In this document: positions 11,506 to 24,503 of the stretch, in pieces
Layout: each line of letters starts with the position of its first letter
Position numbering within the stretch: position 1 is the stretch's first letter
Source: Oxytricha trifallax
Taxonomy: Eukaryota > Ciliophora > Spirotrichea > Sporadotrichida > Oxytrichidae
Direction of reading: 5' to 3'
Assembly: GCA_000711775.1 (NCBI GenBank)
Contig: ARYC01000106.1
Span: forward strand, 1-64,000
Length of the DNA: 64,000 nucleotides
Made by a program: the position numbers and the translations under genes
The notes under the pieces: generated by a model
The model's input: only the letters and a program-made list of their open reading frames with translations
Databases searched by the model: none
Told to the model about the DNA's origin: nothing

Positions 11506-12720
11506 ATAATCAATCAAAGTTAAGATAATAAAGTAACAATATATATAAAAGCAGCTAAACTGAAATTAAAATTTAGAAAACTGTTTTGTGATAAGATACT
11601 TTTTATGTTAAATTTTTTTCAAAACTCATTGTTACAATCACTCAAATTAATAAATTTTAAACTATAAGTGCTAAATAAACCATAATAAAACCCTAATAAA
11701 GTATGCTATAATATTCTACTTCATCAAAATAAAAGTCAATCTAACTTTTGAAGGAGTTCTGAGGTTTTGATTATGTTTAAAAATAATTTCTAATTAGAGC
11801 TCTTATTTAGATATATTAGCCAATCTTATAAAAGTTAAAATTTTTTTATATTTCTCTTAATATATATTTTTTATCTGATATTTATACATAATAAACAATT
11901 AATTTAGTAAGAAGTTTGTTAATCAAAAAGAAAATTATAAAATAAAAAAAATTATAGTAGTTAATATATATTTTTTATTTAAAATAATTGATATATTTGA
12001 AATGAATAAAATTTTGTGAACTAAAATAATTAAGGCAAATTTAAACAACTTTATTGATAAATTGCTGATAAGATTGTCTAACTTATAATGTTAAATAGGT
12101 ATATCATTAAAAGTCTAGATTTTCTGATAGCTAAATGATTATTAAGTATAGAATTTTTTATCTTAGGATTAGATTAGTAAAATTGACAATAAAATATGAT
12201 AATAAATATACATGGTGAAGTATTCTAATCAATAATTAAAAGATTATTAATTTATAATTTACTTAAAAATTTGTTAATAATTTGAAATTAGAATTTATTA
12301 TAATATTTTTTTTTATAAATTACAAATTAGATTTAAATTAATACAATCTAAACAAATTTTCAAATATATAATTAATTTATTAATTTATTTTACAAATTTT
12401 TGAAATATAATATAATCTTGATTACAAATATTATTGATAAAAATTTATATTTTATCGGGGATTTTCTTACTAATTTACTGATATAATATTTCTATTTACT
12501 TATATAGTGAATTTATCAAAAAAAAGTGATCTACTAAATTTGATATTTATATTGGATAAGTAAACCATCATAATATTCATTTTTTAAGAAATAACTCTAT
12601 TTTATTTATTTTATATATTTTATGTCACATTAAATTTCGAAACATCACTCATTTTCATTTAATTTTGATTATTTAAGAATACTTTTTTTCAATGTTGTAA
12701 ATATTAAAATAAATGATTTA
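11506..12720. other. AT-rich spacer between array blocks 1 and 2
   Basis: No supported feature in this stretch. Confidence 0.45.
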
Positions 12721-12723
12721 AGT

Positions 12724-12738
12724 ATAAATATTCAGATT
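12724..12738 (+). promoter_or_regulatory. upstream motif of family A gene
   Basis: TAAATATTCAGATTT, about 50-65 bp before the A frame at 12789. It matches the shared motif and is retained although the ATG is lost. Confidence 0.45.
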
Positions 12739-12788
12739 TTATTATAAATAAAAAATATTTAGTATAATTTTAATAAATAATTATAAAA

Positions 12789-13208
12789 ATTGTTAAAGCT
12801 GGAATTGATGATTGCTCAATTATATGTAATAAAATATTTAGTATAACTTTGAGTTAAAAAATAGAGAGAATACAATAAAAGTAAAGACAAAGTCGAAGAT
12901 AAATTACAAAATTAGACGATGCTTTTAGAGATTAGTTAAAAAGATTAATCGGGAGAGTATAGTTTTATGAAATATATTACAGCGATAAGCCTTTCAATAT
13001 TAATAAACAATGCTTTGAATTGACACTTTTACATTATAAGTTACAAATCTAATTAGAAAAGATTAATTCAGAAAAAGAACTATATTAAAAAAGACAGATC
13101 ATGAATGAAACTATGTATAAATTGAGAAAATTATTTGTAAAATTCTAATATATACTTAATAAGGAAGTTGTTAATGGAAATAGAATTAGATTAATGCCTG
13201 AAAAATGA
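12789..13208 (+). CDS. family A protein, start codon changed to ATT
   Basis: 140 codons with no TGA until the stop at 13206, ending L-M-P-E-K. The start position reads ATT-GTT-AAA where all relatives have ATG. Contains I-D-D-C-S-I-I-C-N-K-I-F-S-I-T-L, then a Lys, Arg and Gln-rich helical middle and the block N-E-T-M-Y-K-L-R-K-L. It is very close to 22969 across its length, so the openness is not chance. It may use a non-ATG or internal start, or be a pseudogene silenced only at the start. Function unknown. Confidence 0.6.
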
Positions 13209-13747
13209 ACAAAAATATTTAATCTTGTATCAAATTCAAATAAAATTTTAATAAATAAAAAATTATTAGAGCAAATATATTTATTTTATTTTAAAATATT
13301 ATAATTTTCTCCATGATAATTTTGCAAATTGTATCTAATTACTAAGTTTATTTTGAGAAAGATTTTATTTTCTATCAAATTTCCAATTACTTTAATTTTT
13401 AATTCATTTTATATTGATAATCAGATAGTTTTCAGCAATTTATAAATTAAGTTAAATATAATAAATTAAATCTTTAAAGAAAAAATCTCTTTTTCAAGCA
13501 TATTCTACTGATTTATTTTAAATCATGTACAGATTTGCTAAGCATTAAAATAACCCTCATTGTGATTTTTATTTATAATTAATTACATGATAAGGGATAG
13601 TTTTAAATTTATATTCATTAATTGAAATAATGAACAATCTTTAAAATTTTAATGTGATAATTTTAAAAATTTATTAAAGTTCAACTAAGCTAAAATTTAA
13701 GTATAAATAAGGGAATGAGGAGGACGTTAACTTTTTCTAAAATGTTA

Positions 13748-13815
13748 AGGCGCCTCAAAATTTATTTTACATTTGCCTAATTGTTTATATAACTTACATT
13801 TGAGGCGGAAGCAAA
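13748..13815. ncRNA. conserved hairpin, unit 2
   Basis: GCCTCAAA at about 13752 pairs with TTTGAGGC at about 13799. The loop and the trailing GGCGGAAGCAAACCTATTGA are conserved at 23942-24020, in the equivalent spacer of the next block. Conserved spacer structure suggests a small RNA or a short element. Calling it an RNA is inference. Confidence 0.3.
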
Positions 13816-14251
13816 CCTATTGAATGACTAAACATAATAGCTTTCACTATATTATTATAAATATATTGGTATATTCTTCTTTCATAAAATCAAATTATTA
13901 AAATTAATATATAATATAAAAATTACTTTGAAATGGTTAACTAAATTCTGTATTTGATAGGTTTGAAAAGATATTTAAATTGATTATTATTAATGTTTAT
14001 TTAACTATTTTAGTATTTTTACTAATTTAATTTCTTTCTTAAAATCTATGTAGATATTATAGATTTCCTACTTTGAATAGAAAAATAGAATTAGTTTTAA
14101 ATTTTTAGTTGTTTTAAAAACGCATTAATTATTATTAGATAATTGTGAGAGAGAAAATTAAAAATAAAATATTTGTACATATAATGTTTTGTGCAATTTT
14201 AATTTTATTCTATAGCTTTTAATAACAATAATCAATTAATTATTCAATATT

Positions 14252-14266
14252 TTGAATATTTAAATT
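14252..14266 (+). promoter_or_regulatory. upstream motif of family B gene
   Basis: TTGAATATTTAAATT, 60-74 bp before the ATG at 14326. The same motif lies at the same distance before 24504. Confidence 0.5.
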
Positions 14267-14325
14267 ATGAAATTAATTTATAAAATTTAGAGTATTTTTC
14301 TTAGTTATAATTATATTTGACAAAA

Positions 14326-14778
14326 ATGCAACCCGAGTTAATCTAAATAAGTCAGAATTTAAATGATCTCAATTTAAAAGTGTATAAATCTGAGAAATAT
14401 TTCTATGATTAATATTTTGATTGTATGTAATAGGGAATGGAAATTCTGTTAGAAGTAAACTAGTTAACTTAAGCTTCATACTTAAACGTTTGTCGAAAAA
14501 TAACAGATACTCAAAAACTAAAAGTTCCCAATTAATGTATTTTAATTCCTTCTTGTAAAATAAGAGCTAGAATAAGAAATTTACTAATTGATATAAATGT
14601 ATTTAGAACAAAGAAAACAATTAATTATAAGTTTATAAAATCATTAAGAGAATTGGTAGACGAAATCACAATTGAATCAGAGAATTAGATGAAACTAAAC
14701 GAGACCGTATGCATAGAATAAGCCAAAACATTCAATTGCAATGTAATGGAAATTCTAGACATACTACCTTTAAAATGA
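14326..14778 (+). CDS. family B protein, intact
   Basis: 150 residues, open from ATG to TGA in the ciliate code. It has the family landmarks: M-Q-P-E-L-I near the start, Y-F-D-C-M-Q-Q-G-M about residues 34-42, K-K-T-I-N-Y-K-F-I-K-S-L-R-E about 103-116, and I-L-D-I-L-P-L-K at the C-terminus. Predicted mostly helical, charged, no signal peptide or membrane segment. It is highly similar to 24504 over its whole length, with many silent or conservative differences, which argues for selection. The function is not recognised. The shared motif TTGAATATTTAAATT is 60-74 bp upstream. Confidence 0.8.
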
Positions 14779-15275
14779 TAGATCCAAATCTGTTATTAGT
14801 TAATTAAATAAAAGTTAAACTTTTAAAATTAAATTCATAAAACATTTTTAATTACAAAAATTTTTGCTTAGCTTAATCATTTATTGAATGATAGATCCAT
14901 TTATTGAATGGTAGATTAAAATTAAATAAATTTACTATTCCATTAAGTTGTTTAAAAAATTTCAAAAAATTAATTAACCTTAAATTTTGTAAACTTGAAT
15001 AAATTAACTTTGTATATTATAGTTGTTACAAAGAAAAAGAAGTAATTTCAATATTATAAAGATTACTGACAAGTTAAGAAATACTCTTAATATATTTATA
15101 CGCATTTAATTTCTAATAAAGTTTAGTTATATATTAAACATAATTTAATTATAATATTTTAAGGGTTTTAATAAGGTATTTTAATTATAAGCAAGAATAA
15201 CTGTAAAAACTTTGAAAAATGTATAATTGTATAAGACACACAAATAAAAGATAATTATTTAAACTAATTCAAATT

Positions 15276-15680
15276 TCACAAATCAGGAAACATTTGATTT
15301 ACTTTTACTACCAGTTCTTCAAGTAGTTGAAATTAAGTCTGACATTCTTTATATTTTTTCAAGTATTTATTAATGTATTGATGTTTTTCATAAATTAATT
15401 TTCTAAATTAACAAACTTAATATCAATCAAAAACTCTTAAATTTTTATCCTTATTGCTCGAAAATTAATGCCTATTTATAACTTTAAGTTTATCTTAATT
15501 GTAAAAAATAATTTTTTTTTTTATTTTTGTAAATTAACGGAATTTGTATTGAGATTTATAGTTAATTGATTTGACATTTTATTTATAGTATGTGTTTTTA
15601 TTCAACTTATTAAATTAAAATTTGTCTGAAATGATTCGCGACAAGCATTGTTTTACACAATCAATGAAGTTTTTAACCAT
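15276..15680 (-). pseudogene. decayed family A copy
   Basis: Starts M-V-K-N-F-I-D-C and ends near P-D-L-TGA. An early frameshift is needed to align the F-Q-T-N-F-N block, and TGA codons follow. Equivalent to 7745 and 25272. Confidence 0.55.
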
Positions 15681-17304
15681 TAAAAAATAATTGTATAAGA
15701 TAAAAAAAGAAAGATCGCTAAAGGCAAGCGGAATAATTATTTTATATTTAGTTTTTAATAACAAATTTAAAATCTAACATATGTATATTTAAATTTGAAT
15801 AAATTTTCGAATATTTTAAATAATCATATTTTTTAAAAATTTAAATAATTTAACTGTTTCAATTTAAATTACTCGAACCTATAAATAATTTTTTCAAGAC
15901 GTTAATAATATTTAGCCAAATATTAATTCAGAACATAAAAATCGAAAATTTACTAGTCTTAAATGTATTTGATGCATTATATATATTAAAGTATGTTTAA
16001 TAGATTTAATTGCCTATTTTAAGCATTCTTTTAGATTTTACTCATAACTTATTAAAATTTACACATGAATTCATTTAAATGGCTTTATTTACGTGGGAGT
16101 TTTATTATAATGAATATATCTTATAATTAAAAATTTTATTGTACAAATCCCTTATAAATCTTCTGATCACTGTGACGCTAAGACTAACTCTACCTCCTAA
16201 ATATAATTAATAATGATAGAAATTATTAATTGAGAGGGTTAATTGTAATATTTTTGAATTCTTGTTTTAAAAGTCAGTTTGAATATAATCTATGGTAATT
16301 TAAAAGAAAAAAATATTGAAATTAAATTATTTACATTTTTAAATAAATTAGCATTAATATTAGATCTAATAATAAATCAAAATTTAAATCTAAAATCTTT
16401 CTTAATAATAACTTAATTATTAACTTAAACAAAATTCAAATTAATTATAAATTATAATTTTAGGAATTTTTAAATTTTAATTTAACAGAGAATAAAATAA
16501 ATCGTATTTTAACAGAACAATTACATTTTTATTAAAATTATAAATATATAATGTATAAAATCCCTAAAATATTATTTATCTTATTAAAATTATATTTAAA
16601 ACAGGACATATTATAAATTTTAATTTTTTTATATTAGTGTATATACTATCCTTTTATGTATAAAATTAAGAATTATAATAGAAGCTTTTGTTTGAGAAAT
16701 AATTTTTGGAAAATAATAAAAACTTATAAAATTAATCTTAAATTCCACAAATTCTGATGCGTGTTATTGATTAAGTTTACTATAATTTTTATATAATATT
16801 TTTAAAATAATTTCTTCACTATCTTAAATGATCATTACTTTTATTTATATAATATTTAATTTATATATTTCAATGTTTATTTTTTATACTAAAGATTAAT
16901 AGAAATAAAATATGCATTGTTAAATAAAAATTAAGAAGCTTGCTAAAAAATAAAATTAAAAGAGCTGCTTAAAATTAAAAAAAAATAAAGATTCTTTTAA
17001 TATTATGTCCTTAATTATATTAACTACAGACCAATTTATTAATAAATAGCTAATCCCAGATCGCGAAGGTACCAACAACATCAAATCTAATGTCACTAGT
17101 ATTTTTTAAAAAAAAACAGGAAAAATCATAAATATTATGATTAAATTATCAAAATTATTTAAATAAACAAATTTATAAATTTAAAAGCAAAATTTTGTAA
17201 ATTACTTTATTTAAAATTTTGAATATTCAGCCTTCAAATTTTAAAATATTCTACCAAAATTATTTAAATATTATTATTATTTTATAAATTTTAATTAAAA
17301 AAAT
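15681..17304. other. spacer with conserved short motif
   Basis: AT-rich. The stretch at 16165-16197 (CACTGTGACGCTAAGACTAA and beyond) is shared with 8603 and 26123. No gene supported. Confidence 0.45.
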
Positions 17305-17751
17305 ATGCAATCAGAAATAAAATTTATTCGTCAATAGTTGGATGATTTAGAAAAGTAGCTTGAAAAAAATAAAGGTGTTATATAATCTGAGTATTTTGAT
17401 TACTTGAAATAAGGAAAAAAATTGCTACAAGAAGAGGAATAATTAACATGGGCATCAGAAATTGGATTTAAAAGTAGATTATATGCTATTCGAATGTCTT
17501 TCTATGATTGAGATTTAATTTTCAACGCAACTGATTTACTAATTAAAAGAATAGAAAAATTAAAATTAAAAATAGATTCTACACAAACTTTTGGAACAAT
17601 TAATTACAAATTCATAAGATATTTGAGGGAGAAATTTCAAAATTTGACAATAGAAATTTAAAGCCTAATCAAATCAAATCAATCATGTTACTTGAACTTT
17701 CAATTTTATCATGAACTCATGGATAAATTAGACATACTTCCGTTTAAATGA
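17305..17751 (+). pseudogene. family B copy, one in-frame TGA
   Basis: 149 codons. Starts M-Q-S-E-I-K-F-I-R-Q-Q-L-D-D-L, has F-G-T-I-N-Y-K-F-I-R-Y-L-R-E and ends L-D-I-L-P-F-K-TGA. Only break: TGA at 17509 (codon 69), where the close relative at 27095 has GTT (Val). No frameshift. Confidence 0.65.
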
Positions 17752-18972
17752 GATATTTTAGTTTAATAATTAATTTATAAATTAAAAAAATTTGAAATGT
17801 AAAATTTTTATATATTATTATTATCTTATTTCTATCCCATCTTCATGTTTTTTTTCACTATTAAATGAAAATATCAATTAAAAATAATATTATAATACTT
17901 TAATAGTTTTTGCATTTAGTTGTATATTTAAAATACTTTTTATACAAAAAAATTATTTAGTAAATAAAATACATTCTAATAATTCAAGAATTGTAATTTA
18001 CATTAAATTAAATATTAATAAGAAATTACTGTTTTAAATGGTTATTTAATTATATATAATTTGATTAATGCAATTATTCTTGCATTTCAATAAAATTTAA
18101 TTAAATCATTGACTTTTTTAAAGCGATTTGAGATTTTTTATTCGTAAAAAGATAAAATTAAAGTTAAAATCAATTATAAAATTTTTATTAGCTAATTTTA
18201 AATAGAATAGCACAATTCTATTAATTTAGATTATTTAAAAGAGAAAAAAACTTTTATTAATCGAATAAGGTAAATTTTAATGAATATTTTATTTCAAACT
18301 TTAATAGATCACCGTTAATGTGCAGTTATCTTACATTTTATATTTAAAAAATTTGAAGAAGTTAAATAATAATTAGATTTTATTTAAATCTAATATTTTT
18401 CTTAATTATTATTCATATTATTAAATAATGATAGTTTATTAAGAATTATTTTTAAAAGTAAAAAATGTTGTTGGTCTTAATATATTCTAAGCCAAACAAT
18501 GAAAATTAATATTTAATAAATTCAACTAATCTTTCATTTAACTTGTTCTTTTGTTTTTAATTATTGAAGAAGCACAATTTATTTGGGAAATGAATTAATA
18601 AATATTAATAAAAAAAGTCAAAACTTATTTTATTAAAATAGAAAACATGGTAATTCGTTCGAAAGAGAATATAAACTAGATTTTTTTATGGTGGTAATAA
18701 TTCATCACTAAGTATAAATGAATTAAAAGTATTTTAATTTTTTATTAATTTAAAGTAACATAAAGATCTAATTAGAGTTGAAATATCTTGCTCAATGTAT
18801 GATATAAATTTGAATTAATTAATAATAAAATTCAGTTAATTTTTTGAATTCTATATCGAACAATTACCATATCATCTAACTTCCATTTTATCTACTTTAA
18901 ATATATCAATTTAAATTTATTTCTCAAATAATACATATAACTACAATATTATAATAATTATAATAAATTCAA
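17752..18972. other. AT-rich spacer
   Basis: No supported gene. The matching spacer in block 3 holds a fragment of an A copy near 28266, which I did not find here. Confidence 0.4.
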
Positions 18973-19405
18973 ATGTAATCAAAGATTAAATAAATAAGAT
19001 AGAAGTAATAAGTCCTTATATTAAAAGCTTTAAGATCATTGAAAAATTCAAATCCAGAATATCTTGATAATTTAGTATAGGAAAAATACTTTGCTACTTA
19101 TGGAAAAATAATTAACCAAAGATTAATTTCTTCAAGTTAAAAAATAATTTGTTGAGTCTATGCAGTAAATAAAATTTTTGCAATCCATTACCTTTTTAAT
19201 CAGATAGATTAATTTATTAAATTGAAGATATTTTAATAGAATTAGATTCTTCCAAAACTAATGTTACAATTAATTACAAATTCATTTGAATAAAGGTTAG
19301 AAGAGCATGAATTAACATTAGAAATAGAAAATCTAAAACCAGTCAATGAATCGTTTGACTTTTCTTTCTGAAATTTTATTAAATTTAAAATTGTTATATT
19401 AAAAT
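18973..19405 (+). pseudogene. decayed family B copy
   Basis: Starts M-Q-S-K-I-K-Q-I-R-Q-K and shares N-P-E-Y-L-D-N-L with the copy at 28596, then has a TGA at about codon 60 and frameshifts. The C-terminal P-F-K is lost. Confidence 0.55.
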
Positions 19406-19696
19406 ATCCTATAAATTATAATAACTTGAATTTAAAAACAAAATAAGGGTATCAAGAATATTATTATCAATAGAATTTAATATTAAAAAATATTTTTGAA
19501 CAAAACATTTGCCTTGTCACATTATTATATTAAAAAATAAATACTGAAATTATAAAATAGTTTCTTATAAAAAAACACCAGTAAAATTGATTGCTAAGAT
19601 ATTTATGAATGTTTATTATTAATTAAATATTTATTATAAAATGAATATACAATTTTAATTAGCTTAAATCATTACAAATTTTTATTGATATAAATT

Positions 19697-20119
19697 TCAC
19701 TTTTCAGGATTAAATTCTTTCCACTTCATTAAAGTTTCATTTCTTCCATTTAAAAGTTCTTATATTACTTTTTTTATTTGGTTTGAGACTTAATTAATGA
19801 CATGCGTTTTCTGATTTAGTAATTTTTCTGACTTGACTATCTTTAATGCCTCTTATAATTATTTATGACTTGATATGAATTTTTTAAAATCCTTTTATCT
19901 TTCCTCTTATTATCTACTTCTGAAAAAGATATTTTCGCCATCGAGATCGTTCGCTCCAAACATAACTTCTACTTTTTTAACTTCAATTAAAGCTTTTTTG
20001 ATCATTTTTTATGTTTTATACTTTTATATTTACACTTATTTACAAATTTTTTAAAGCAAACTTATCTTGAAAACCTAACTACATAAGCTAGAGGAGTATT
20101 CAATTAATGATTTTACCAT
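19697..20119 (-). CDS. family A protein, intact
   Basis: 140 residues, open from ATG (20119) to TGA. It starts M-V-K-S-L-I-E-Y-S-S-S-L-C-S-Q-V-F-K-I-S-L and ends W-K-E-F-N-P-E-K. The middle carries M-F-G-A-N-D-L-D-G-E-N-I-F, then a Gln, Lys and Arg-rich helix. The equivalent copy in block 3 (29833) keeps the same ends but has one TGA. The motif TTAAATATTCAAATTT lies at about 20202-20217, some 85 bp upstream. Function unknown. Confidence 0.8.
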
Positions 20120-20201
20120 TTTTATATTACTTTTTTTTATTTTTTATAATAATTTAAATAACTAATTAAAGTATTAAAATTCCTTGATTATAACTAAATA
20201 A

Positions 20202-20217
20202 TTAAATATTCAAATTT
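20202..20217 (-). promoter_or_regulatory. upstream motif of family A gene
   Basis: TTAAATATTCAAATTT on the + strand, about 85 bp upstream of the minus-strand start at 20119. This is the best match to the shared motif. Confidence 0.55.
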
Positions 20218-20844
20218 TAGACACAAACATATATATTAGTTTTTATGATAAAATAAAAATAATTTATTACAAATTCAAGTAAATAATATTAATGTTTACA
20301 ATTCTTGATATAGTTTTTATATTATTTAAATTATGTAGGAAAATTTACTAGCTAAACATAAGGATGAAAAGGTTTGCTATGTTTGAATCAAAGTTAAAAA
20401 TTACCTTTTTCAAATTGTTTAAATCTCAAAATTCCAAACAAATCTCATTTTTGACTATTATTTACTGTTAGTCAATGAATATAATCTTTGAAGTAAGCAA
20501 TGGAAACAATTTTAAAAAGTAATTTATATTTTTAATATAGAAAAAATACAAAATAAATTTAATATTTTTACGTTAATTAGCATCCTAAATTTCTAGCAAC
20601 CATCAACAAAACACATATTTATGAAATATCAATAATAAAATATTTTTAATTTCAATATTTCTAAAAAAATATTTGTGAATTAGATTCTTGATTACAAATG
20701 ATAGTATCTAAATTATTTTGATTTAATTCTTAATTATTAGTAAAAACCTTTTTGCTAGTTCTTATACATACTTTTCATTTTCAATAACATTTTGAAATTT
20801 CTCACTATCTAAATAATGTTATTTTCTTTCAAACAGCGAAAAGT

Positions 20845-20990
20845 TAATTCTTCAAAGGCTCTGCCTTGATTTATTACAATAAGTTTGAGGCATAAATTTT
20901 GGACATAAATATTAGTCATAGTCAATTGTTAATTCCCTTAAATTTGAGTTCTCATAAGTTGCTCAGAGTACTGTATGAGGTATCGTCGAC
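20845..20990 (-). other. possible coding island
   Basis: GC-richer than its surroundings. On the minus strand it reads A-T-Y-E-N-S-N-L-R-E-L-T-I-D-Y-D and C-P-K-F-M-P-Q-T-Y-C-N-K, with protein-like composition, bounded by TGA on both sides. It could be a macronuclear-destined segment or an exon relic. No family recognised. Confidence 0.3.
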
Positions 20991-21401
20991 ATTAATTTAA
21001 TTTTGTAAGTATTAGATCTAAATGAACAACTTTAAAATGTGCAATTGGATAATTACAAAAGCTGCATTTTTAATTCATCTCCTCGTTACTAGTCTTATAT
21101 ATTGAAAAAATTAAGGAAATGTCCTCAAGTAAAATCGAACCCACTTAGACAAATGAATTAATATGAGTGACTAAAATAAAATATTTTTATTTAATCAAGC
21201 TTATTTGTTTTTTTTAAATCCAAATTTTAGTAACCCTAGATGAATGATTGTATTCTTTCTCTATATAACTTTTCTTTATTTAAATCATTATGATGAATTT
21301 CCTTGAAAAATAATTATAACCATGAGAAGGTCTCTATACAATCTATTCTTTAATTGAATCTATAAGCAAATTTTAATTGAAGTCATTTGTGTTATTAAGG
21401 T

Positions 21402-21443
21402 AATGACGTTATGAGCTCACAAGTGACGTCATGGACTCACAAG
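21402..21443. repeat. tandem 20-bp repeat with TGACGT cores
   Basis: Two units with TGACGT cores at 21404 and 21424, both followed by a shared CTCACAAG. The second core extends to the palindrome TGACGTCA, which resembles a CRE/bZIP site. TGACGTCA also occurs in the arms of the palindrome at 10547-11497. Regulatory meaning is inference. Confidence 0.4.
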
Positions 21444-22900
21444 AATTATAAGGAACTCCCTTTTATACTATTGTTTATATAGATTATCATAAAATATTAT
21501 AGAAATGCATAATTATTGATATGGTAAATATTATTGTCATTATTATATGTTTTTAATTTATTATTTATAGATATAATAATTTAACAAAGCTAAGTGATTT
21601 CTTAACTAACTTTTAAAAAATAAGCTAAGTTTAAATCATTTATCACTAATTTTTATTAAGTTTCGTAATCAATAAATAAAGAAAAATTTATAAATGTGAT
21701 ATTATTCAAGTTTAATAAAGTCAATATTGGAGAATGTTTTTAATTTGGAAAATGAACTGTAATTAATAAATAAATATTTTTTACTTCAGTTATGTTTTTT
21801 GGAAAAGGCCTCCAAACCCTACTAACAATATAACATTATCTCTCTAGATTAAGAATTAATAATGAGACGGTGATTTTTAATGCTATAATGAATTTAGCTC
21901 TTCTTTTAAATGGGAAGCCGAATATTATGGTTTTGGGATTTAAATTCAAAATCCAAAATTTTGGAGTTCCAAATCGAATGTATTCCTACAATATTAAGCA
22001 AATTTATAATTTCATTATTTATAAAATGCTAAATATTAAAAATATTATAATGACTACCAAACTCTTTAAATACATTTTTATAATTAATATATTTAAATTA
22101 TAAAATTTATAAAAGATTTCTCATAACAAAAACTGAATTAAAAATTAGTCACGAATTAATTTAATCTTAAATGGAATTTAACATTTAAGTAATAAGTGAA
22201 ATAAATTCAATAAAAATAATATTATGTAATAAATAATTTAAAAAATTTCACGGAAAGCTAAAATTTACCTAATTAAAATAATAGCAATTAAAGGATTTGA
22301 ATTAATGTATTAATATTAATAAAAACAAAAATAAAAACTTTTAATAAAATAAAACATTAAAATATAATATATATTTATAATAATTTGAAATTTAATTAGC
22401 TAATATTAGTAAATAAATAGAAACATTTATCTTTTATTTAGTTGAAAGTTAATTATTTTTTAAACAAAAACAATTTAATTATTTCAAAGTCATTTAAAAC
22501 AATTTAACATAAATATCCAATTTTGAACAGGCGAAATCATTTGTGAGCTCTGGACGTCAATATCCCTTTTTATATCTGATACAGAACGTTGTATTATATA
22601 TTTTAAAAACATTATTAAATTATTTGCATAAGAAAGCTAAATTTTATTTCTAAAACCTTGAAAGGTATTAACTAATTAAAATTGAAGTTTTAAAATTTCG
22701 GATAAAACAAATTGTTTATAATTAATATTATTTCACATAAATTATTGATACATTAATATTTAAAATAAATTTTAGATATATTTTAATAGCTATTATAAGA
22801 TAATTTTTTTTAGGCACAAAACTTTAAAAATTAATTTTAACTTGTTTTGCCTATTTAACAATTGTTAAAAATCTTTTTTTAAAAATAGTATGAACAAAAT
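21444..22900. other. AT-rich spacer between array blocks 2 and 3
   Basis: No supported gene. An open frame near 21870-22100 overlaps a short imperfect inverted repeat (GGGATTTAAATTCAAAATCC) and is low complexity. Confidence 0.4.
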
Positions 22901-22968
22901 GCTTGAAATTTAAAAATTCAAATAATAATATATAATGTAAATATCTAATAATTGTAATATAATATAAT

Positions 22969-23388
22969 ATGGTTAAAGCAGAAACTGATTATTGCTCGAG
23001 CATATGTAGCAAAATATTTAGCATAACTTTGAGTCAAAAAATAGAGTGAATGCAATACTTGCAATTACATAGTCGAAGATAAATTATAAAATTTGACAAT
23101 GATTTTAGAGATTAGTTAAAACGATTAATTGGGGTAGTAAAGTTTTATGAAATAATTTACAGCGATAAGCCTTTTAATCTCAATAAACAATGTTTTGATA
23201 TGACACTTTAACATTAAAAGTTACAAATCTAATTAAAAAATATTATTTCAGAAAAAGAGCTTTATTAAAAAAGACAGATCATGAATGAAACTATGTATAA
23301 ATTGAGAAAGTTATTGTTTAAATTCTAAAATCTACTTAATAAGGAAGTTATTAGTGAGAATAAAAATATATTAAAGCCTGAAAAATGA
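22969..23388 (+). pseudogene. family A copy, one in-frame TGA
   Basis: 140 codons from M-V-K-A-E-T-D-Y-C-S-S-I-C-S-K-I-F-S-I-T to L-K-P-E-K-TGA. The single break is TGA at 23047, where the copy at 12789 has AGA (Arg). No frameshift. Conserved with 12789 throughout (R-D-Q-L-K-R-L-I-G; N-E-T-M-Y-K-L-R-K-L). Confidence 0.65.
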
Positions 23389-23941
23389 ACAAAAATAATA
23401 ATATCTTAATAAAATTAAATAAAAAAAATAATTAAGCATTTTATATTAAAATACCATATTTTTCTTTATTATGGATTTGACTATTATCTAATTACTAATT
23501 TTAAGAAGGTTTTGATTTTTAAAAATTTCAACAGCTTTAATTTTTAATTCATTTATATTGATGATCAGATTTTTTTAGCTATTTTAAGAATTGTGTTAAT
23601 TATTATTAAATAAATTTTGAAAGCAAAAATATTTTTGTCAAACAATTTCTACTTATTTATTTCAACTTATATAGAGATTCTTTGGGTATTTAAATAAGCA
23701 TCTTTCTAAATTTTATTTATAATTAATTATATGATAAGGGATTGTTTTAATTTTATACTCATCAATAGAAATAATGGACAATCTTTAAAACACTAATTGA
23801 TAATATTTAAAGTTCATTAAAGTACAAATTCAGCTAATTTTAATTTTTATAAATTTAAGGTAAATCTTTATGAAACTAACAACATAAAATATTTAAGTAT
23901 AAAATAAGGGAAACAGGAAAATTTCAACTTTTTCAAAATGT

Positions 23942-24020
23942 TAAAGCCACCTTAAAATTCTTTTTAGATTTGCTTAATTGTATATATAACTTACATTTTA
24001 GGCGGAAGCAAACCTATTGA
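23942..24020. ncRNA. conserved hairpin, unit 3
   Basis: Counterpart of 13748-13815. The trailing GGCGGAAGCAAACCTATTGA is identical, but the left stem half has drifted, so pairing is weaker here. Confidence 0.3.
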
Positions 24021-24427
24021 TTCAATATCATAATAGCTCTCATTCTATATTATAATAATATTGGTTTATACTTCTTTTCATGATATGAAATTATTGAAAT
24101 TAATATAAATTATAAAAATTACTTTGAAATGGTAAACTATATTCTATATTTGATTGGTTCAAAAAAAATAATATCTATATTGATTATTCTTAATGGCTAA
24201 TTAACAATATTTTAGTATTTTAACTAAATTAATTTTTTTACCTCAAAATCTATGTAGATATTATAGATTTGCTGCTTTGAATATAGTTGTTTAAGAAAAG
24301 TATAAATTCTAATTAGATAATAGTGTAAGTAAATGTTAAAAATAAAATATTTGTACAAATGATGTTTTGCTAATTTTAATTTGATTCTATATCATTAAAT
24401 AACCATAATCAATTATCTCTTTAAGAA

Positions 24428-24442
24428 TTTAAATATTTAAAT
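24428..24442 (+). promoter_or_regulatory. upstream motif of family B gene
   Basis: ATTTAAATATTTAAATT, 62-78 bp before the ATG at 24504, as at 14252-14266. Confidence 0.5.
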
Positions 24443-24503
24443 TATGCAATTTACATATAAAATTTAGGGTATTTTATTTTAATTATAATTATTTTTGATA
24501 AAA

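Noticed and set aside
21870-22103. + strand frame of 77 codons
   Set aside because: Contains a short inverted repeat and low-complexity tail; no relative found in the window.
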